Origin: Saprospiraceae bacterium
GTDB lineage: Bacteria; Bacteroidota; Bacteroidia; Chitinophagales; Saprospiraceae
Assembly (NCBI GenBank): GCA_016710115.1
Contig: JADJLN010000001.1
Coordinates: 496,001 to 560,000 of the forward strand
Reading direction: 5' to 3'
DNA length: 64,000 nucleotides
Under the pieces are notes generated by a model. The model had not been told where the DNA came from. It did not search any database and saw only the letters and a program-made list of their open reading frames with translations. The position numbers and the translations under genes were made by a program. This document shows, in pieces, positions 60,688 to 64,000 of this stretch. The stretch's first letter is position 1; the number at the start of each line of letters is the position of its first letter.

Positions 60688-61293
60688 TGTACTTTTTTCA
60701 GGTTGTCAGGATCGGGTGCAAACCAATTTGCCCTATTATCACACACCCGACTTCACACCCCTCTGGCCAGACGAAACCGGTGAGTACATGGACACACTGC
60801 ATCGCATTCAGGATTTTCATATGGTTGACCAGTCTGGCGACACGATTTCATTGGCTGATTGTACAGGCGATATTCTGGTGGCCAATTTTTTCTTTACAGC
60901 CTGTCCCGGCATTTGTCCGACACTGACCGAGAACATCCTGAGCGTTTGCGAAGCGACAATCGACTTTCCAGGAATCCGGTTTCTCTCCTTTTCGGTGACA
61001 CCGGAACGAGATTCCGTTCCGCAACTGGCCGCCTATGCCGATCGCTTTTCTCTACCTTAGATCGGTGGCATTTATTGACGGGTGATCGGGAAGAGATTTA
61101 CTCACTGGCCCGCCGTTCCTTTTTTGCGGAAGAGGAAATGGGGTATGACAGAGACAGCGGGGAGTTTCTGCATACGGAACATGTCCTGCTGGTGGATTCT
61201 GACAGGCATCTGAGAGGAATCTATAAGGGGACTCTGCCTTTGGAAATGGCAGCCCTGCAAGAGGACCTTATTCTGCTTGTTTCTGGTCGATAA
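60617..61293 (+). CDS. SCO1/SenC family lipoprotein (frame-disrupted)
   Basis: About 225 residues. MASAAQKIAFLPWLWILLAW then MGGSVLFSGCQD is a lipoprotein signal. The thioredoxin-fold core FHMVDQSGDTISLADCTGDILVANFFFTACPGICPTLTENIL holds the CPGIC copper-binding motif, and ERDSVPQLAAYADRF is typical of the family. After a frame break near 61058, RWHLLTGDREEIYSLARRSFF and FLHTEHVLLVDSDRHLRGIYKGT complete it, including the third ligand histidine in TEHVLLVD. SCO proteins deliver copper to cytochrome oxidase. A GGAAGA ribosome site lies before 60617. Confidence 0.88.
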
Positions 61294-61760
61294 AAAGACC
61301 AGATATAACGGACAACCGATCATTCGAGAATGCCCACGATCGGCTCCTCCCTGTACTCCGCCTCCTGTTAGAAGGGCATTCCATTGCTGTCCGCCTCGAA
61401 CACTGCTGCGATTTCCGAAGTGATCAACTCCAGTGTCACTGCAATTTGGGTGAAAGGGTGTAAAGGGCACTCGTCTTGTGAAGGAGAAAACCCGGCACCG
61501 GAATTAATCTGTAGAAAGTCATCAATAAGACAATCGATAAAGGAGGAAATTCTTCCAGTTCAGGGGGAAAGGAAGGCTAAAATTTGTCATTTAAGTCAGG
61601 TAATTATTATTTGTATGTAATTGAAAATCAATCATTCGTTAAATTAATATCAATTAAAAATGAATATGCGTTGACTGGCAATCCGTAAGGCATTCTCCTG
61701 TATTGGAAAGACGGAATCAAATACTTAACTTCGATTATTATTTAAATAAACATCACACAC
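61294..61760. other. Intergenic, no gene seen
   Basis: AT-rich, unique sequence upstream of the metalloprotease; the promoter of that gene should be here (an AT-rich stretch, taacttcgattattatttaaat, precedes the start). A 78-codon open frame at 61384-61620 has no supporting feature. Confidence 0.5.
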
Positions 61761-64000
61761 ATGAAGATCATCCTGACTGCAATGTTGACCTGTTTGGCGG
61801 CATTCCTTACCGCTCAGTCCACGGAAGAAAGAAATCTTGTTCCTGCCAGGATTAGACAGGCTCAAGCGCTAGGGGAAAATTTTATTCCAGTCCAGCCTTT
61901 TTCCGAGGTAGTAAACGCTGATCGCCTGGATGTCCCGGAGGAAGTAATGCCGTCGGCATGGGGATTGATTCCGGATCTTGGTGTTCTGGAAGATATTGAA
62001 GAAAATCGTCCAGACTATCTGAAGGTGCTGATCCCCGGAACTGGAGGTCAATCATTGACTCTTCTATTGTACAAGGTGTCCATCGTGGCTCCAGGATTTC
62101 AGTTTACCTTTTCAGATGGTACCATCCAGCATCAAGTGCCAGGGGTGCATTACCGGGGTATGCTGGAAGGTGATGATCAGAGTATTGTTGCAGTCAGTTT
62201 CTTCAAAGACCACGTCATGGGGATCGTATCCAATCACGAAGGTAATCGTGTATTGGGCCCGCTGGAAAATCAGGCTGTCCGGGATATGCACATCTGTTAC
62301 AATGATGACGGCATCCAGGAACATAACCCGTTTTCCTGCGGGATGGAGAATCTCGACCATACTGGTGTAATCCAACCCGAACAGGAAAACGGTGGCCAGC
62401 GGTCACCCGGCGATTGTGTGAAGGTATATTGGGAAGTCAATTACAATGTGTACCAGGACAAAGGCGCCAATACCTTGAGCTATATTACTGGGTTACTCAA
62501 TCAGGTATTTATTTTATATGCCAACTATGGGATTGAAGTGACATCCAGTGAGATCTTCATCTGGAATACCCCCAGTCCTTATGCCGGCCCCAGTTCAGGT
62601 AACTACCTGGACCAATTCAGAATTGCAAAGAACGGTGTGTACAATGGTGACCTCGCTCATCTGTTGGGTTACGGAGGCGGAGGTGGTGTCGCATACCTGA
62701 ACGTACTTTGTAATAAATACTACGGGGTGGCCTATAGTGGCATCACGGGCAGTTATAACAATGTACCCACATATAGCTGGTCAGTCATGGTGACTGCACA
62801 CGAATTGGGACATAATCTCAGTTCACCACATACACACAGCTGCACATGGAATGGCAATAACACGCGATTGGATAATTGTGGCGGGAATGCCGGATATACA
62901 GAGGGAAATTGCAACAGTTTTCCACCTGATCCCCCCACAGGTGGTACAGTCATGAGTTATTGTCATCTGAGACCGGTTGGTATCAATCTCGCAGAGGGAT
63001 TTGGCACGCAAGCAGGTACATTAATCCTGAACCGAATCAACGCCGTCACCTGTCTGACAACCTGCGGAGCGGCACCCTGTACATTCAATATCACCTGTCC
63101 GCCAAACACAACGGTTACCTGCGGCGCCAACCCGCTTCCGGCCTCTTCCGGCAATGCGACCGTCCAGATCACAGCCGGTGCGTGTTCACCGACGATATCC
63201 TACACGGATAACAATGCCGGACTGACGCTGTGCAATGGTACCGGATTTTTTATCCGGACCTTCTCTGCAACAGATGGTAACTCCACGAAGACTTGCTCCC
63301 AGACGATCACCAAAGTGGACAATACTCCACCAGTGATCTCGGGAACGGCCAATAACGTGAGCATCAACTGCAACAGTCCGGTTCCGGCCGCTCCGATCCT
63401 TTCCGCCACAGACAACTGTGGACCAGCCACACTGAACATGGTGGAAACCACCAGTGGAGCCAACTGCGGGTACACGATTACCCGCCTCTGGACAGCCACG
63501 GACAACTGCGGCAATACAGCCACCCGCCAGCAGGTCGTGACAGTGACAGATACCTCGCCACCGGTAGCCAAGTGCAAGTCCGGTCATGAAGTCTTCCTCA
63601 ATGGAAATGGGGAAGCCACCATTCATCCGAGCGATATTGACGATGGCAGCTCGGATGCCTGCAGCGCGATCACTCTGTCCATTTCGCCCACTCTGGTCAC
63701 TTGTGCAAATCTGGGCAATACAACGGTGACGCTGATCGTCACGGATGCCTGCAACAATGTCGGCTCCTGCAATGCGATCGTCAAGGTAACCGACAATCTC
63801 GTGCCACACATGGTGTGCAAAGACCTGGATATCTATATGGATGACACAGGCAACCCGGTTACAGTAGACCCTGCTGATCTGGATGGCGGGATCACAGACA
63901 ACTGCGGGGTAGTTCAGATCGACCTCAGCCAATCCGTTTTCGGATGTGATGACCTCGGCACCTCGGGTGTCAAGGTGATCGCACGCGACCAGAGCAACAA
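61761..64000 (+). CDS. Secreted zinc metalloprotease (M12B/reprolysin-like) with HYR-type repeats, partial
   Basis: At least 746 residues, continuing off the right edge. Signal peptide MKIILTAMLTCLAAFLTAQS; a propeptide-like region to about residue 210; then the catalytic domain with HELGHNLSSPHTH (zinc ligands H347, H351, H357; Glu348) and a Met-turn VMSYCH. The many cysteines around TWNGNNTRLDNCGGNAGYTEGNC are typical of reprolysin-like adamalysins of Bacteroidota. From about residue 440 come repeated domains with C..NTTVTCG.., VDNTPPVISGTANNVSINC, ATDNCGPATL and TDTSPPVAKC, resembling HYR-type Ig modules. A T9SS tail is expected beyond the window. No frame break is apparent so far. Confidence 0.9.
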   Translation, partial: MKIILTAMLTCLAAFLTAQSTEERNLVPARIRQAQALGENFIPVQPFSEVVNADRLDVPEEVMPSAWGLIPDLGVLEDIEENRPDYLKVLIPGTGGQSLTLLLYKVSIVAPGFQFTFSDGTIQHQVPGVHYRGMLEGDDQSIVAVSFFKDHVMGIVSNHEGNRVLGPLENQAVRDMHICYNDDGIQEHNPFSCGMENLDHTGVIQPEQENGGQRSPGDCVKVYWEVNYNVYQDKGANTLSYITGLLNQVFILYANYGIEVTSSEIFIWNTPSPYAGPSSGNYLDQFRIAKNGVYNGDLAHLLGYGGGGGVAYLNVLCNKYYGVAYSGITGSYNNVPTYSWSVMVTAHELGHNLSSPHTHSCTWNGNNTRLDNCGGNAGYTEGNCNSFPPDPPTGGTVMSYCHLRPVGINLAEGFGTQAGTLILNRINAVTCLTTCGAAPCTFNITCPPNTTVTCGANPLPASSGNATVQITAGACSPTISYTDNNAGLTLCNGTGFFIRTFSATDGNSTKTCSQTITKVDNTPPVISGTANNVSINCNSPVPAAPILSATDNCGPATLNMVETTSGANCGYTITRLWTATDNCGNTATRQQVVTVTDTSPPVAKCKSGHEVFLNGNGEATIHPSDIDDGSSDACSAITLSISPTLVTCANLGNTTVTLIVTDACNNVGSCNAIVKVTDNLVPHMVCKDLDIYMDDTGNPVTVDPADLDGGITDNCGVVQIDLSQSVFGCDDLGTSGVKVIARDQSN

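Noticed and set aside
61384..61620. 78-codon plus-strand frame
   Set aside because: No homology signal or ribosome site; lies in the AT-rich leader region of the metalloprotease.
1..64000. tRNA or rRNA genes
   Set aside because: No cloverleaf with the T-loop GGTTCRANYCC context or rRNA-like conserved block was noticed on either strand by eye; a covariance search would be needed to exclude them.

Overview
The window looks like a chromosomal stretch of a free-living Bacteroidota bacterium, most likely of the Saprospiria (Saprospiraceae type). The inference rests on several large secreted proteins ending in type IX secretion system (T9SS) sorting domains, a PorP/SprF-type outer-membrane partner next to a giant PKD adhesin, SprB-like and FG-GAP repeats, an animal-type haem peroxidase with a T9SS tail, and many lipoproteins. 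No rRNA, tRNA, CRISPR array, phage or transposase gene was recognised.

Layout. 1-3.4 kb: start of a secreted beta-helix protein, then an amino-acid permease between two direct copies of a non-coding, MITE-like element. 3.5-11.5 kb: two small membrane proteins, a PorP/SprF protein with its PKD/T9SS adhesin, and uppP. 12.1-21.6 kb: a tandem duplication of about 5.47 kb carrying a T9SS-A protein and a large FG-GAP/cysteine-repeat/SprB-repeat adhesin; the first copy is badly decayed. 21.6-23.2 kb: gene-free repeats, including a strikingly regular 11-bp GTAC array. 23.2-27.2 kb: MFS transporter, pirin and a secreted LamG-like protein. 27.6-39.7 kb: a nitric-oxide and oxidative/halogenation island with a secreted haem peroxidase, an Rrf2 regulator with its probable operators, a quinol-type NO reductase, a vanadium haloperoxidase-like lipoprotein, two flavin-dependent halogenase-like paralogues, and a TetR operon. 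39.5-42.7 kb (minus strand): arsenic operon arsR-arsM-arsC-acr3. 43.5-48.1 kb: two more T9SS proteins. 48.7-52.8 kb: assorted single genes (alpha/beta hydrolase, DUF2062, DksA-type zinc finger, GNAT, YdeI, secreted PqqB-like metallohydrolase). 53.7-58.3 kb: a three-gene 2-oxoacid:ferredoxin oxidoreductase module with a GltD-like flavoprotein. 58.6-61.3 kb: VOC protein, then a YHYH lipoprotein, MORN-type protein and SCO protein. 61.8 kb to the end: a secreted zinc metalloprotease running off the window.

Two features pervade the window. First, more than twenty genes contain one or more single-base frame disruptions, often in short G or A runs and often in well-conserved genes (NO reductase, ArsM, KorA, pirin). 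This is more easily explained by residual indel errors in the assembly than by mass pseudogenisation; affected genes are annotated over their full span with the approximate disruption given. Second, intergenic DNA is filled with short palindromes, period-7/8 arrays and dispersed boxes. Comparing the two MITE-like copies shows palindromes present in one and absent from the other, which suggests some of them move.
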